Assembly: GCF_020179835.1 (NCBI RefSeq)
Contig: NZ_JAIUDA010000006.1
Location: 62,001-126,000, forward strand
From: Pantoea sp. alder81
GTDB taxonomy: Bacteria; Pseudomonadota; Gammaproteobacteria; Enterobacterales; Enterobacteriaceae
Direction: 5' to 3'
DNA length: 64,000 nucleotides
The notes beneath the pieces were generated by a model. That model saw only the letters and a program-made list of their open reading frames with translations. It did not search any database and was not told where the DNA came from. Shown here in pieces: positions 43,759 to 53,459 of this stretch. The position numbers were made by a program, and so were the translations under genes. Position 1 is the first letter of the stretch, and each line of letters begins with the position of its first letter.

Positions 43759-44261
43759 ACATTTCCTCTTAGCAATTCAGGCATGACATTGGATATCCCA
43801 CGGGACGCAAGCCTCCGTGTTGATGAGATAATGTTGATATGCCCGATGCGATGTTATTTTCCGCGATGAAGTGTGATCTCCATCGATATTTTAATTATGC
43901 AAATCAAGGTCAGGAATTATTAATAAGGCGATGCTGGTTGTTATTAATTTGTGTGTGGAGACGTGAAATAATCATTGCACCTTATTTAAAAAAGGGTCAA
44001 TCAGGACGGAAATGCAGTGTGGGATAAAAAGTAAAGAATATAGAATATAAATGATCGGCAGGTTATCTGTGTTGTTGAAAAAACAAGGCGTTGCAATGGG
44101 CGAACTTTCACCATATTGATTTCTTATTTTTGTGAGGTCAGGCGAAATTTATCGACGAGGTTTATATCTGCAAGGGTAATGAAAAAAGAGGCAGTCAGAG
44201 TCAATCAATTTCTCTCTGTCTGCCCCTAAAATAACTAATGCGTCATCACATCGGGGGATGA
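43759..44261. other. Intergenic region between gabP-like gene and mltC
   Basis: About 500 AT-rich bases that must carry the gabP promoter. A 62-codon plus-strand frame at 43839-44027 has no ribosome site and is not called. The only clear signal is the mltC terminator at 44182. Confidence 0.6.
44182..44226 (-). terminator. Terminator of mutY-yggX-mltC unit
   Basis: On the minus strand GGCAGACAGAG pairs with CTCTGACTGCC save one mismatch and is followed by six Ts. It lies about 35 bases past the mltC stop. Confidence 0.8.
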
Positions 44262-45341
44262 TTAATACCGATGATAACTACGCTGGGCCTGATTCACCTT
44301 ATACAGATAACGGCGTGACTCGCCAGATGGATGGCTGGTGGTCAGCGTCTGATACACTTCATTCGGCGTCATGTCGTTAATCTTCGCGAAGGCGCGATCT
44401 TTATCGCTGGAGAACACGCGCAGTACGCTACCCGCGCCACCGTTGTAGGCGGTGATCACTGCGTAACGGCGTGACACCGGATCCTGAATCCCGCCTAAAT
44501 AACTCTTTTGCAGCAGCGACAGATAGGCCGTACCCGCATCAATATTATTCTCGGGGTCGAGCAGATAGCTGCGGCTTGGTTTGCCCCATTTGCCTTTCAT
44601 GCGGAACACATCCACGCCAGCGGTATGCTGAACCACCTGCATCAAGCCCAGCGCATCGGAGTTACTGACCGCATAGGGGTTGAAGCTCGATTCGGTCTGC
44701 ATAATTGCCAGAATCAGCGACGCATCTACGCCGTACTGTTCCGCCGATTTACGCACCAGCGGCAGATATTTGTGCGCACGTTTGTCGAGGTGGTTTGGCA
44801 CCATTGGAATGGTCACCGACCAGATAACGTGCAGACCGGAAGTGCGTTTTTGCAGTTTGTTCTGAATCAGATAATCGGCAAAGCTGGCGGCGCGGCCCTG
44901 CCAGCGGATCGGCTGACCGGTGTTATCCAGTACCTGGCCGTAAAGCAGCGGCTCTTTACTGATCTGAATATCGTTGGCATCGGAGTAGAGATCGACATTG
45001 CCCGGATCTTCACCAATCAGCAGCGTGGTGATGATCGCCTGACGCAGGCTGGCCATCGGATCGGTGCCGGCAATGGTCTCAATGGTGATGCTACCGCTGT
45101 CGAAGTTGATGTGACTGCGGGTGTAATAGCTGTCGCTGTATTTGACGTAATCTTTCGGTCCGGCGATCAGAACCTCATTGATACCCCAAATATTTTCAAT
45201 GTTGGCGGCGAACTGCCCCATCAGGATGTCGAAACCGTTGGTGTCCTTGACCCACTCTTCATGATACTGCGATTTTTTTTGTCCGGAGCAGGAAACCAAA
45301 AGTGGAGCAATCACTAACAGCGCTATCAGTTTTTTATTCAT
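44262..45341 (-). CDS. mltC: Membrane-bound lytic murein transglycosylase C
   Basis: Cleaves peptidoglycan between MurNAc and GlcNAc, forming anhydro-MurNAc, at the inner face of the outer membrane. 359 residues, as in E. coli. A lipoprotein signal ends at LLVSC (Cys18), an N-terminal DUF3393 domain follows, and the C-terminal SLT domain (about 190-350) has the catalytic Glu in [14 protein letters not shown], then ALGLMQVV and AYNGGAG. It follows yggX, separated by a terminator-like hairpin, as in the mutY-yggX-mltC order of E. coli. Confidence 0.95.
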   Translation of the reverse strand: MNKKLIALLVIAPLLVSCSGQKKSQYHEEWVKDTNGFDILMGQFAANIENIWGINEVLIAGPKDYVKYSDSYYTRSHINFDSGSITIETIAGTDPMASLRQAIITTLLIGEDPGNVDLYSDANDIQISKEPLLYGQVLDNTGQPIRWQGRAASFADYLIQNKLQKRTSGLHVIWSVTIPMVPNHLDKRAHKYLPLVRKSAEQYGVDASLILAIMQTESSFNPYAVSNSDALGLMQVVQHTAGVDVFRMKGKWGKPSRSYLLDPENNIDAGTAYLSLLQKSYLGGIQDPVSRRYAVITAYNGGAGSVLRVFSSDKDRAFAKINDMTPNEVYQTLTTSHPSGESRRYLYKVNQAQRSYHRY

Positions 45342-45361
45342 TGTAAATGCGTGCCTGATTC

Positions 45362-45389
45362 GAAAAAGAGGGCCTCAAAGGAAGGCCCT
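45362..45389 (-). terminator. Hairpin with T run between yggX and mltC
   Basis: On the minus strand AGGGCCT (45389-45383) pairs with AGGCCCT (45375-45369) and CTTTTT follows. It probably reduces read-through into mltC. Confidence 0.75.
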
Positions 45390-45395
45390 GAACGA

Positions 45396-45668
45396 TTATT
45401 TTTCTGGCGGGGTGAAACCTTCGATATGCACATCTTTGCCTTCGAACAGGAAATTGATCATCTCCTTCTCCAGCACTTTGCGATCTTCCGGGTTCATCAT
45501 GTTGAGCTTTTTCTCGTTGATCAACATGGTCTGCTTGGACATCCACTGCTGCCAGGCTTCTTTGGAAATATCATTGTAGATGCGCTTACCGATCTCGCCT
45601 GGATAGAGCTGGAAATCCTGCCCTTCAGCGTCGCGTTGCAGAAACGTACAAAAAATGGTGCGGCTCAT
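45396..45668 (-). CDS. yggX: Fe(II)-trafficking protein YggX
   Basis: A 90-residue protein matching E. coli YggX, involved in protection of iron-sulphur clusters against oxidation. Pattern: [20 protein letters not shown] with the conserved Cys7, then [20 protein letters not shown] and LMNPEDRK-like segment near the C-terminus. The start overlaps the mutY stop by one base (TAATG), so the two are translationally coupled. Confidence 0.95.
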   Translation of the reverse strand: MSRTIFCTFLQRDAEGQDFQLYPGEIGKRIYNDISKEAWQQWMSKQTMLINEKKLNMMNPEDRKVLEKEMINFLFEGKDVHIEGFTPPEK

Positions 45669-46750
45669 TACTCTTCCTCTTGGATCACGCGCGTGTGCAG
45701 TGCCAGTTGCTGGGGATGGCGCAATTCATGCAGTAAACGCTCTACTGGCGCAGCCAAACCCACTGACGGTGGTTGCGCTAAGTTATACCAGAGACCGCTC
45801 GCTTCATCCATCAGCGACCCGGCAGAAGGCCACGCCAGCCACATAGGCACAATGTCTAAGTGGAAATGGCTGAAGGTATGACGAAACGCCGTCAGCTGCT
45901 GTGGTTTGGCGTGAATACCGCGCTCGGCTAACCAGTCAGTAAGCGCTTGCTCACTGGTGAACTGTGGGAAGCAGAACAAGCCGCCCCATAAGCCCACCGG
46001 CGGACGTTGCTCCAGGAACACGTCGTCGCCGTGCTGAATCATCAGGAACCAGCCGGTGCGCTCGGGAATGGTTACTTTGGGTTTCTTACCCGGATATTCA
46101 GCCCAGCTGCTGTTGGCGTAAGCTACGCAGCCGCTGCTGACCGGGCAAATCTCACACTTAGGACGTGAGCGAGTGCACACTAACGCACCGAGATCCATCA
46201 TCGCCTGGTTAAACTGGCTAACGCCTTCAGCAGGTGTGACCTCTTCGCTGATTTGCCATAAACGTTTCTCAACGTCTTTTTTACCCGGCCATCCGCCGAC
46301 CGCATAACAACGTGCCAGCACGCGCTTGACGTTGCCATCGAGAATCGGGAAGTGCAGGCCGAGCGACAGTGACAGCACCGCACCCGCGGTAGAGCGTCCG
46401 ACGCCGGGCAGCGCGGCAACATCATCAAAATTGCGCGGGAATTCGCCGCCGTGCTTATCGACCACCTGTTTCGCCGCTTTATGCAAATTGCGCGCACGGG
46501 CGTAATAGCCGAGGCCGGTCCACAGATGCAGTACTTCGTCCAGCGGCGCAGCGGCCAGATCGGCAATCGTCGGGAAGCGCGCCATGAAGCGTTCAAAGTA
46601 AGGAATAACGGTGGCAACTTGCGTCTGCTGCAGCATCACTTCAGAGAGCCACACCTTATAAGGTGTCTTCTCCTGCTGCCATGGCAGAGTTTTACGGCCA
46701 AAGCGGTGATACCACTTCAGCACCTGTTGGCCGAACTGCGGCGCTTGCAT
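45668..46750 (-). CDS. mutY: A/G-specific adenine glycosylase
   Basis: Removes adenine mispaired with 8-oxoguanine. About 360 residues. The catalytic Glu is in [14 protein letters not shown], the HhH-GPD region is [18 protein letters not shown] with Asp in [13 protein letters not shown], and the 4Fe-4S cluster is held by C-X6-C-X2-C-X5-C ([17 protein letters not shown]). A NUDIX-like C-terminal domain follows. The start at 46750 gives [20 protein letters not shown], matching E. coli; a longer frame to 46837 is not supported. Divergent from trmB. Confidence 0.95.
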   Translation of the reverse strand: MQAPQFGQQVLKWYHRFGRKTLPWQQEKTPYKVWLSEVMLQQTQVATVIPYFERFMARFPTIADLAAAPLDEVLHLWTGLGYYARARNLHKAAKQVVDKHGGEFPRNFDDVAALPGVGRSTAGAVLSLSLGLHFPILDGNVKRVLARCYAVGGWPGKKDVEKRLWQISEEVTPAEGVSQFNQAMMDLGALVCTRSRPKCEICPVSSGCVAYANSSWAEYPGKKPKVTIPERTGWFLMIQHGDDVFLEQRPPVGLWGGLFCFPQFTSEQALTDWLAERGIHAKPQQLTAFRHTFSHFHLDIVPMWLAWPSAGSLMDEASGLWYNLAQPPSVGLAAPVERLLHELRHPQQLALHTRVIQEEE

Positions 46751-46907
46751 CATTTGAAGGAAATATTCCGTGTTTGCTCTACAATCAGGCAGGAATTCCA
46801 GCACAGAGACATCGGGGTGTAAACCGGAAGATTGCAAAGGCTTGCTTCTGCTATCTAACTTTGCATAATGCCCGTTTCCCAGAAAAGGCTAACCAGCAGG
46901 CTTCAAC

Positions 46908-47627
46908 ATGATTAATGACGTCATCACCCCGGAATTTGATGAGAACGGGCGGCCATTACGCCGTATCCGCAGTTTTGTGCGCCGCCAGGGGCGCTTAACG
47001 AAAGGACAGCAGCTCGCGCTCGATAATTACTGGCCGGAGATGGGTGTCGAGTTCCAGCAGGAGCCGCTGGATTTAGCAGCACTGTTTGGCCGCGAAGCGC
47101 CAGTGGTGCTGGAAATCGGTTTTGGCATGGGCGCCTCACTGGTGACCATGGCGCAAAATAATCCCCACCAGAACTTCCTCGGCCTTGAAGTGCATGCGCC
47201 GGGCGTAGGAGCTTGTCTGGCTTCTGCCAAAGAAGCGGGCGTGGAAAACCTGCGTGTGATGTGCCACGACGCAGTAGAAGTGTTGCAGCAGATGATTCCG
47301 GATAACTCACTGCGCATGGTTCAGCTGTTCTTCCCGGATCCATGGCATAAAGCGCGCCATAACAAACGTCGTATTGTCCAAGTACCGTTTGCCGAGCTGG
47401 TGATGCGCAAGCTGAAGCTGGGCGGCGTGTTCCACATGGCCACAGATTGGGAAGACTATGCGACACACATGCTGGAAATCATGAACAGCGTGGATGGGTA
47501 TAAAAACCTGTCAGAAGGTAATGATTACGTGCCGCGTCCGGAAACGCGTCCGTTAACGAAATTTGAGCAGCGCGGGCAGCGACTGGGCCATGGCGTTTGG
47601 GATCTGATGTTTGAGAGGATTAAATAA
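46908..47627 (+). CDS. trmB: tRNA (guanine-N7)-methyltransferase
   Basis: Methylates G46 of tRNA with S-adenosylmethionine. 239 residues, the same as E. coli. The cofactor motif is [14 protein letters not shown]; the catalytic region is [16 protein letters not shown]. It is divergent from mutY and its stop overlaps the yggL start by one base, so the two form an operon. Confidence 0.95.
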   Translation: MINDVITPEFDENGRPLRRIRSFVRRQGRLTKGQQLALDNYWPEMGVEFQQEPLDLAALFGREAPVVLEIGFGMGASLVTMAQNNPHQNFLGLEVHAPGVGACLASAKEAGVENLRVMCHDAVEVLQQMIPDNSLRMVQLFFPDPWHKARHNKRRIVQVPFAELVMRKLKLGGVFHMATDWEDYATHMLEIMNSVDGYKNLSEGNDYVPRPETRPLTKFEQRGQRLGHGVWDLMFERIK

Positions 47628-47953
47628 TGGCCGTACAGCGTAGCCGTCGTTTACGTAAGAAACTGCATATCGATGAGTTTCAGGAGTTAGGTTTCTCTGT
47701 TGCCTGGCGTTTTGCCGAAGGCACCACCGAGGAGCAGATTGATGCCACGCTGGATCAGTTTATTACTGAAGTGATTGATCCGAATGGCCTGGCGTATGAC
47801 GGCAGCGGTTATCTGGTGTGGGAAGGTCTGGTTTGCCTGCAGGAAACCGGAAAGTGCACCGATGAGCACCGTGAGCTGGTGCGCAAATGGCTGGAGAAAC
47901 GCGAGCTGTCAGATGTTCAGGTGACTGAACTCTTTGACGTCTGGTGGGACTAA
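47627..47953 (+). CDS. yggL: YggL family protein (DUF469)
   Basis: A 108-residue protein matching E. coli YggL, reported to bind the 50S ribosomal subunit. RSRRLRKKLHIDEFQELGF and DAFITEVI-type segments (here LDQFITEVIDPNGLAYDGSG) are conserved. It overlaps trmB by one base. Confidence 0.93.
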   Translation: MAVQRSRRLRKKLHIDEFQELGFSVAWRFAEGTTEEQIDATLDQFITEVIDPNGLAYDGSGYLVWEGLVCLQETGKCTDEHRELVRKWLEKRELSDVQVTELFDVWWD

Positions 47954-48045
47954 GTACTTAACTGGCCTGAGATATCGCTTCAGGCTAGCTCACTTGCGCT
48001 TTTGGCACCGGGCAGTGTTCGCACAAGTTGCGATTGCGACTTGAA

Positions 48046-48072
48046 CGCCCAAAGGGCGGCCCCGAAAGGGGC
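48046..48072. other. Tandem short hairpins, one with a GAAA loop
   Basis: CGCCC-AAA-GGGCG (48046-48058) is followed directly by GCCCC-GAAA-GGGGC (48059-48072). GAAA is a stable GNRA tetraloop. They lie between yggL and yggN, before the terminator. Function unknown. Confidence 0.6.
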
Positions 48073-48146
48073 GAGCAACGTGAGTCATTCTTATGTGCTC
48101 AGGCGCGCTCCGGTTGCTGTGCGCTGGCCGTCACCAAATTCGCTGC

Positions 48147-48196
48147 GCCGCCTACGCCTGACCTGTTCTAACAGTAAGGCGTGGGCGGCTTTTTAT
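48147..48196 (+). terminator. Terminator of trmB-yggL
   Basis: GCCGCCTACGCC (48147-48158) pairs with GGCGTGGGCGGC (48178-48189) apart from one G-T pair, enclosing an inner CTGTT/AACAG stem, followed by TTTTTAT. It ends just before yggN. Confidence 0.82.
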
Positions 48197-48210
48197 TTAA
48201 GGGAGATTTC

Positions 48211-48927
48211 ATGATTCGTAAGGCGCTTCTAACCGCACTGCTGCTGGCTGCAGCGACACAGGCGCAGGCTGACTATCAGTGCAGCGTTAATCCTCAGGAT
48301 GATGTGATCATCAAACCGCAGAGCGTGCAGGTGGTCGGCACCAACGGTAATCTTGAAATCTCACCGCAGGGCGACGTGACCTTCAACGGGCAGAAAGCCA
48401 ACGTGGATAACGCCACGCGTCAGAAAGCCATCGACTATCAGAATGCATTACGTCGGGATTTGCCGTGGGTAGATAACGGTGCTAACACTCGTTTAGAACG
48501 CAGCCGTGTTGCGCTGGACAAAGTGATTGTGGAAAAGCTCGGTGCCAACAGCAACGTGCGCAATCGCCTGACCAAACTGGACGGACAGCTCAAGCAACAG
48601 ATGAACCGTATTATTGAGCATCGCCCGGATGGTTTAACCTTCCACCATCAGGCGATTGACCAGGTGCGTGCTGACGGCGAGAAGTTGGTGCAAAGCACGC
48701 TGGGCGGCATCATGCAGGATAGCCTGAACGAGATGGGCAGCAGCCAGGCCGCTAGCGGTAGTAATCCATTGCAGGCGATTATGGGCAACCTTGGCGGCTT
48801 ACAGCAGGCGGTTCAGGCGGAATGGAAAAACCAGGAACAAGACTTCCAGAACTTCGGTCATGAGGTGTGTAATCGCGTGACAGATCTGGAAGGGCAGCGT
48901 AAAGGTTTGATGCAGAACGTTAAGTAA
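48211..48927 (+). CDS. yggN: YggN family periplasmic protein (DUF2884)
   Basis: A 238-residue protein matching E. coli YggN, of unknown function. The signal peptide (about 1-20, ending TQAQA) is followed by DYQCSVNPQDDVIIKPQSVQ and GLTFHHQAIDQVRADGEKLV. ATG 48211 has GGGAG upstream; an in-frame extension to 48181 would destroy the signal peptide. Placed after a terminator, so probably with its own promoter. Confidence 0.93.
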   Translation: MIRKALLTALLLAAATQAQADYQCSVNPQDDVIIKPQSVQVVGTNGNLEISPQGDVTFNGQKANVDNATRQKAIDYQNALRRDLPWVDNGANTRLERSRVALDKVIVEKLGANSNVRNRLTKLDGQLKQQMNRIIEHRPDGLTFHHQAIDQVRADGEKLVQSTLGGIMQDSLNEMGSSQAASGSNPLQAIMGNLGGLQQAVQAEWKNQEQDFQNFGHEVCNRVTDLEGQRKGLMQNVK

Positions 48928-49005
48928 GTTGTGTTGCGGTGCACAAAAGTGCGCCGCTATGCACAGGCGGCTTAGCCGCTTAAATTGCCAGGTTGCGAAG
49001 CCATT

Positions 49006-49100
49006 TCGAATTAGCCGCCGCCTTGAATGTCAGGGGGAGACGGCCAAGCCGTTTTGAATTAGCCGCGCCTTGAATGTCAGGGACGACGGCTAAGCCGTTT
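49006..49100. repeat. Tandem repeat, two copies of about 47 bases
   Basis: Unit: GAATTAGCCGC-GCCTTGAATGTCAGGG followed by GACGGC-AAGCCGTTT, present from about 49006 and again from about 49055 with small length differences. Partial copies flank it (GGCTTAGCCGCTTAAATTGC before; TTAAATGCTACGGGCGGCT after). It fills the gap between yggN and hemW where E. coli has ansB and yggM. Confidence 0.72.
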
Positions 49101-49176
49101 TAAATGCTACGGGCGGCTCAACCAGGGGACTGCTGAGTGCCGCTTCATACTGAAGTTTGAGCGTGTTGGCTTTGGC

Positions 49177-50307
49177 CTACATAAACAGTTCAAGCAGCGA
49201 ATTCAGGAACAACTTCCCTTTATCCGTAATCTGCCACTGCTCTGCGGTTTCGACCACGTAACCCGCTTTGATCGCTGCATCCATCTGCCCACGAATCACT
49301 TGCTCATCCAACCCGGTATAGCGGCTGAAATCTGCACGTGGTGCGGCTTCCAGCAGACGAAAGCGGTTCATAAAGAACTCAAACGGCTTGTCATCCTTCT
49401 CCACGTCGTGCTGCTTGTCGAGGTACTTACCTTGCATAAAGCCGCGCGGATGGCGGGTTTTCACCGTACGCACAATTCTGCCATCCGGCTGGGTCAGCTT
49501 GCCGTGGGCACCACAGCCAATGCCGAGGTAATCACCGAAACGCCAGTAGTTGAGGTTGTGCTCACAGCGATAGCCCGGTTTGGCATAGGCCGAGGTTTCA
49601 TACTGCTGATAACCGGCAGCACTCAGAAGCTCATGGCCTTGCTCATAGATGTCCCACAATGCATCGTCATCCGGCAACACCGGCGGACGCGAGCTGAACA
49701 TCGTATTGGGCTCAATGGTCAGCTGATACCACGACAGGTGCGGTGGATTGAGTGCAATCGCCTGGCGCAAATCCTCCAGCGCCTCTTCCAGCGACTGATC
49801 GGGCAAACCATGCATCAGATCGAGGTTAAAGCTGCGCAGGCCAAGACCCGCCGCGAGATGGGCCGCACGTATCGCTTCTTCAGGGCCGTGAATGCGCCCT
49901 AAGCGCTCCAGTTTCTGCGGGCTGAAACTCTGCACGCCAATCGAAATACGGTTAATACCGGCTTTCTGGTAGCCGCTGAAGCGATCCGCTTCCACAGTGC
50001 CCGGATTGGCTTCCATGGTGATTTCCGCATCGGCCGCCAGCGGCAGGCGCGCACGCACGCCGTCCATCAGCATCTGCATCGCATTGCTGCTCAGCAGGCT
50101 CGGCGTACCGCCACCGATGAAGATGGTGCGCACTTCACGACCAGCGGTCAGCGGCAGATCCTGTTCGAGATCGCTGAGCAGGTGCCGCACATACTCGATG
50201 TGCGGCACCTCGCCTTTTAACGCGTGAGAGTTGAAATCACAGTACGGACACTTCTGCACACACCACGGAATGTGGATGTACAGGCTTAATGGAGGTAACT
50301 CAGGCAT
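49177..50307 (-). CDS. hemW: HemW-like radical SAM haem chaperone
   Basis: A 376-residue protein matching E. coli HemW (YggW), a radical-SAM family haem-binding chaperone for respiratory enzymes once called anaerobic coproporphyrinogen oxidase-like. The CX3CX2C cluster motif is in [29 protein letters not shown] and [11 protein letters not shown] follow. ATG 50307 gives MPELPPLS, matching E. coli; it overlaps the rdgB end by eight bases. Confidence 0.95.
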   Translation of the reverse strand: MPELPPLSLYIHIPWCVQKCPYCDFNSHALKGEVPHIEYVRHLLSDLEQDLPLTAGREVRTIFIGGGTPSLLSSNAMQMLMDGVRARLPLAADAEITMEANPGTVEADRFSGYQKAGINRISIGVQSFSPQKLERLGRIHGPEEAIRAAHLAAGLGLRSFNLDLMHGLPDQSLEEALEDLRQAIALNPPHLSWYQLTIEPNTMFSSRPPVLPDDDALWDIYEQGHELLSAAGYQQYETSAYAKPGYRCEHNLNYWRFGDYLGIGCGAHGKLTQPDGRIVRTVKTRHPRGFMQGKYLDKQHDVEKDDKPFEFFMNRFRLLEAAPRADFSRYTGLDEQVIRGQMDAAIKAGYVVETAEQWQITDKGKLFLNSLLELFM

Positions 50308-50893
50308 TGCGCATCGCATCCAGTAACAGCGTCAATGCTTTGCCACGGTGAGAAACAGCGCGCTTTTCATCTTTACTCAGCTCTGCTGCGGTTTTGCCCA
50401 GTTCAGGAACATAGAAAATCGGGTCGTAACCAAAACCGCCTTCACCTGCGGCCGCACGGGTGATTTCGCCCGCCCAGCTGCCGTGAAACACCAGCGGCGT
50501 CGGATCTTCAGCATGGCGCAGGTAAACCAGCACGCAGTGGAACTGGGCCTGACGTTGTCCCTCTGCCACATTTTCCAGCGCCAGCAGCAGCTTATCGAGA
50601 TTTTGCTGATCGCTGGCGTCCTCTCCGGCATAGCGCGCCGAGTAGATGCCTGGCGCGCCGCCGAGCGCATCCACTGCCAAACCTGAGTCATCGGCAATCG
50701 CTGGCAAGCCAGTGATCTGCGCGGCATGACGCGCCTTGAGAATGGCATTTTCAATAAAGGTCAGGCCGGTTTCTTCCGCTGACTCAACGCCCAGCTCGGT
50801 TTGCGCCACGATATCGAGGCCGAAGGCCGCTAACAGATCGGCCAGTTCACGAACTTTGCCCGGATTACCGGTGGCGAGTACGACTTTTTGCAT
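50300..50893 (-). CDS. rdgB: XTP/dITP diphosphatase
   Basis: Removes non-canonical purine nucleoside triphosphates (ITP, dITP, XTP) from the nucleotide pool. 197 residues. The patterns [37 protein letters not shown] and SHRGKAL are those of the HAM1 family. It lies 20 bases after yggT, so yggU found between them in E. coli is missing here. Confidence 0.95.
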   Translation of the reverse strand: MQKVVLATGNPGKVRELADLLAAFGLDIVAQTELGVESAEETGLTFIENAILKARHAAQITGLPAIADDSGLAVDALGGAPGIYSARYAGEDASDQQNLDKLLLALENVAEGQRQAQFHCVLVYLRHAEDPTPLVFHGSWAGEITRAAAGEGGFGYDPIFYVPELGKTAAELSKDEKRAVSHRGKALTLLLDAMRNA

Positions 50894-50913
50894 AACAGTT
50901 CCAGATTAACGAA

Positions 50914-51480
50914 TTACAGCAAATACCAGAGACCTGGGAACAGGTCCATGCCGAGGAAATTCAGCGCGTACAGCACCAGAATTACAATCATGGCAGAGAA
51001 ATCGATGCCGCCCATGGCAGGCAAAATACGACGAATCGGTGACATCAGCGGTTCAGTCAGCTGAATCAAAACGTGGTCAATCGGGCCGCGACCCTGACTG
51101 ATCCAGCTCATCAGCGAACGAATGATAATTACCCAGAACACCAGATAACCGGCGGATTTCACCAGCGACAGCAGGCCCACCAGCAGGTTGGTTGGGTCAA
51201 CCGAGAACACCCCGACCTGAATGAGCAACAACACCGGATATTTCAATGTGGTCAGCACAAACGCCAGCACCAGCGAGGCGGTATCAATCGGCCCCAGCGC
51301 GGGCAATATGCGACGCAACGGTTTAATAATAGGCTGCGTAATCTTCACCACGAATTGCGCCAGTGGGTTATAAAAGTCACAGCGTGCCCACTGCATCCAG
51401 ATGCGCAACAGCAGTACCATCACGTACAGGTCGATCAGCGTTTTGACTAAAAACGTCATTGTTAACATGAGGTTCCTCAA
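50914..51480 (-). CDS. yggT: YggT family membrane protein
   Basis: A 188-residue inner-membrane protein with two YGGT repeats (LLRIWMQWARCDFYNPLAQF and LMSWISQGRGPIDHVLIQLT), each with hydrophobic segments. E. coli YggT has been linked to osmotic or potassium stress. Start is one base before the yggS stop region, so it belongs to the yggS-yggT-rdgB-hemW operon. Confidence 0.93.
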   Translation of the reverse strand: MRNLMLTMTFLVKTLIDLYVMVLLLRIWMQWARCDFYNPLAQFVVKITQPIIKPLRRILPALGPIDTASLVLAFVLTTLKYPVLLLIQVGVFSVDPTNLLVGLLSLVKSAGYLVFWVIIIRSLMSWISQGRGPIDHVLIQLTEPLMSPIRRILPAMGGIDFSAMIVILVLYALNFLGMDLFPGLWYLL

Positions 51481-52188
51481 TTATTGTTGTGAAGGTCGCG
51501 CATAATCCCGCGCGCCAAAAACGGCGGTGCCAATGCGCACCATGGTGCTGCCTGCGGCGATTGCCGCATCTATATCGTCGCTCATTCCCAGAGAAAGCGT
51601 ATCGACGTCAGGATAATCCTGTTTTAGAGCGTTAAACGCATTAGCCATCTGCTTACAGACCGCTAACTGACGCTCATATTCTGCTTCAGGTGCTGGGATC
51701 GCCATCAATCCGCGCAAGCGCAGACGCGGCAGTGCGGCTATCTGCGCCGCCAGCGCCGGAATAGCCTCCAGCATGATGCCAGATTTGCTGTTCTCGTCAC
51801 TGATATTTACCTGAATTAACACGTTAAGCGGCGGTAACACATCCGGGCGTTGATCGTTCAGGCGTTGTGCAATGCGCTCACGATCCACGGTGTGGCACCA
51901 GGCAAAATTCTCCGCCACCAGACGACTTTTGTTGGATTGTAGTGGCCCAATAAAGTGCCATTGCAGTTCAGGATGTGCGGCCAGCTCAGCCACTTTTTCA
52001 ACCCCTTCCTGCACGTAATTTTCACCGAATGCCTGCTGACCCGCAGCAATCGCTTCTGCGACTGCGCTCGCAGGTTTGGTTTTGCTCACTGCAAGCAGCG
52101 TAATTTCTTCTGGCGCGCGGCCGCAACGTGCGGCGGCAGCGGCGATACGCTCGCGCACTTGCTGTAAGTTGTGCTCAATGGAAGTCAT
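51481..52188 (-). CDS. yggS: PLP homeostasis protein YggS
   Basis: A 235-residue TIM-barrel protein that binds pyridoxal phosphate and keeps its level balanced. The PLP lysine is in LLAVSKTKPASAVAEAI; FGENYVQEGVEK, WHFIGPLQSNKSRLV and LSMGMSDDIDAAI-type (here LSLGMSDDIDAAIAAGSTMV) are the family signatures. First gene of the operon, divergent from the PilT-like gene with 16 bases between. Confidence 0.95.
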   Translation of the reverse strand: MTSIEHNLQQVRERIAAAAARCGRAPEEITLLAVSKTKPASAVAEAIAAGQQAFGENYVQEGVEKVAELAAHPELQWHFIGPLQSNKSRLVAENFAWCHTVDRERIAQRLNDQRPDVLPPLNVLIQVNISDENSKSGIMLEAIPALAAQIAALPRLRLRGLMAIPAPEAEYERQLAVCKQMANAFNALKQDYPDVDTLSLGMSDDIDAAIAAGSTMVRIGTAVFGARDYARPSQQ

Positions 52189-52204
52189 AGTCAGGAGAAG
52201 TTAA

Positions 52205-53197
52205 ATGGATTTGGATGAAGTTGTGGCGCTTAGTGTAAAGCATAACGCCGCCGATCTGCACCTTTGCAGCGGACATTTACCGCACTGGCGACGGCAGGGC
52301 GTGCTGGAGCCGATCCCACAGCAAACGGCACTGGATGGCGACTGGCTGGAAACCTTTATGCAACAGTGGCTCAGCGGCGTGCAACAGGATGAGCTGGAAG
52401 CGAGCGGGCACTTAGACTTTGCCATCACGCTACAAAGTGGCGTGCGACTGCGCGCCAACCTGTTTATGCAGCGCCACGGTTTATCGCTGGCGCTGCGTTT
52501 GATTGCCAGCCAGGCACCCGATATTGACCAATTGCAGCTGCCCGATGTGGTACAGCAGTTATTGCAGCTGGAAGAGGGGCTGATTTTAATCACTGGTGCC
52601 ACCGGCAGCGGTAAATCCACCACGCTGGCGTCGCTGGTCGACTGCCTTAATCGCGAGCAGGCGCGCCACATTATCACGCTGGAAGATCCGATTGAGTTTG
52701 TGCATCACAGCCAGCGCTCGTTGATACAGCAGCGGGAAGTGGGAGCGCACACGGCGTCATTCCAGCACGGATTGAAAGCGGCGCTGCGCGAAGACCCGGA
52801 TGTGATTCTTTTGGGTGAGCTACGTGACAGCGAGACCATCCGGCTGGCGCTGACGGCGGCAGAGACCGGGCATCTGGTGTTGGCAACGCTGCACACGCGA
52901 GGTGCCACGCAAGCGGTGGATCGCCTGGTGGATGTATTTCCCGCCGAGGAGAAAAACCTGGTGCGCACCCAGCTAGCGGGCAGTTTGAAAGCGGTGCTGG
53001 CTCAGCGTTTAGTGCCGGCAAAAAACGGCGGGCGGATTGGATTGTTCGAAGTACTGGTGGCGACGCCTGCGGTGGTGAATCTGATTCGCGAGGGCAAGAT
53101 GCATCAATTGCCCGGCGTGCTCCAAACCGGTGCTCAGGCAGGGATGCAGACGTTCGCGCAGAGTGAGCAGGCGCGACAACAGGCGGGATTAATTTGA
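52205..53197 (+). CDS. yggR: PilT-like ATPase YggR
   Basis: A 330-residue GspE/PilT-family ATPase. Walker A is LITGATGSGKSTTLASL, the Asp box is TLEDPIEFVH, Walker B is EDPDVILLGELRDSETI, and the His box is GHLVLATLHTRGA. It is about 10-15 residues shorter than classical PilT and lacks some C-terminal sequence. No pilus genes are near, so a role in twitching is uncertain. The last codons and stop (GGCGGGATTAATTTGA) match one repeat unit of the array that follows. Confidence 0.92.
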   Translation: MDLDEVVALSVKHNAADLHLCSGHLPHWRRQGVLEPIPQQTALDGDWLETFMQQWLSGVQQDELEASGHLDFAITLQSGVRLRANLFMQRHGLSLALRLIASQAPDIDQLQLPDVVQQLLQLEEGLILITGATGSGKSTTLASLVDCLNREQARHIITLEDPIEFVHHSQRSLIQQREVGAHTASFQHGLKAALREDPDVILLGELRDSETIRLALTAAETGHLVLATLHTRGATQAVDRLVDVFPAEEKNLVRTQLAGSLKAVLAQRLVPAKNGGRIGLFEVLVATPAVVNLIREGKMHQLPGVLQTGAQAGMQTFAQSEQARQQAGLI

Positions 53198-53388
53198 GTG
53201 CCTGCGAGCCGATTCAAAAGGGCGGGCATGATTTGAATTCCTGTGAGTCGATACAAAAGGGCGGGAATGATTTGAGTGCTTGCGAGTCATGACGAATGGC
53301 GGGAATGATTTGAGTGCTTGCGAGTCATGACAAATGGCGGGCATGATTCGAATGCCTGCGAGTCGATACAAATGGCAGAATTGATTAG
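53181..53388. repeat. Tandem repeat array (five units of 38-39 bases) from the yggR stop
   Basis: Units begin at about 53193, 53233, 53272, 53310 and 53348 with TTTGAGTGC-TGCGAGTC, and end GGCGGGAATGA. Units three and four are nearly identical; one and two share AAAAGGGCGGG. The first junction overlaps the final codons of yggR: AGGCGGGATTAATTTGAGTG compared with GGCGGGAATGATTTGAGTG inside the array. So the repeat probably grew from the 3' end of the gene. Confidence 0.85.
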
Positions 53389-53459
53389 TGTGTTAGCAGG
53401 TTGCTGTAAGAGAGCACAACAGCCGAGCAAATAACGAGCAAGCTGTTGCATCAATCTGT

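Noticed and set aside
43839-44027. 62-codon plus-strand ORF upstream of the gabP-like gene
   Set aside because: No ribosome site and low-complexity AT-rich codons; more likely promoter DNA.
48928-49176. Possible attachment site or integron-like array in the yggN-hemW gap
   Set aside because: No integrase, no tRNA and no recombination-site architecture; simple tandem repeats explain the structure.
53189-53371. 60-codon minus-strand ORF through the tandem repeat
   Set aside because: The 13-residue periodicity follows from the 39-base unit; no ribosome site or promoter seen. Kept only as a remark in the array finding.
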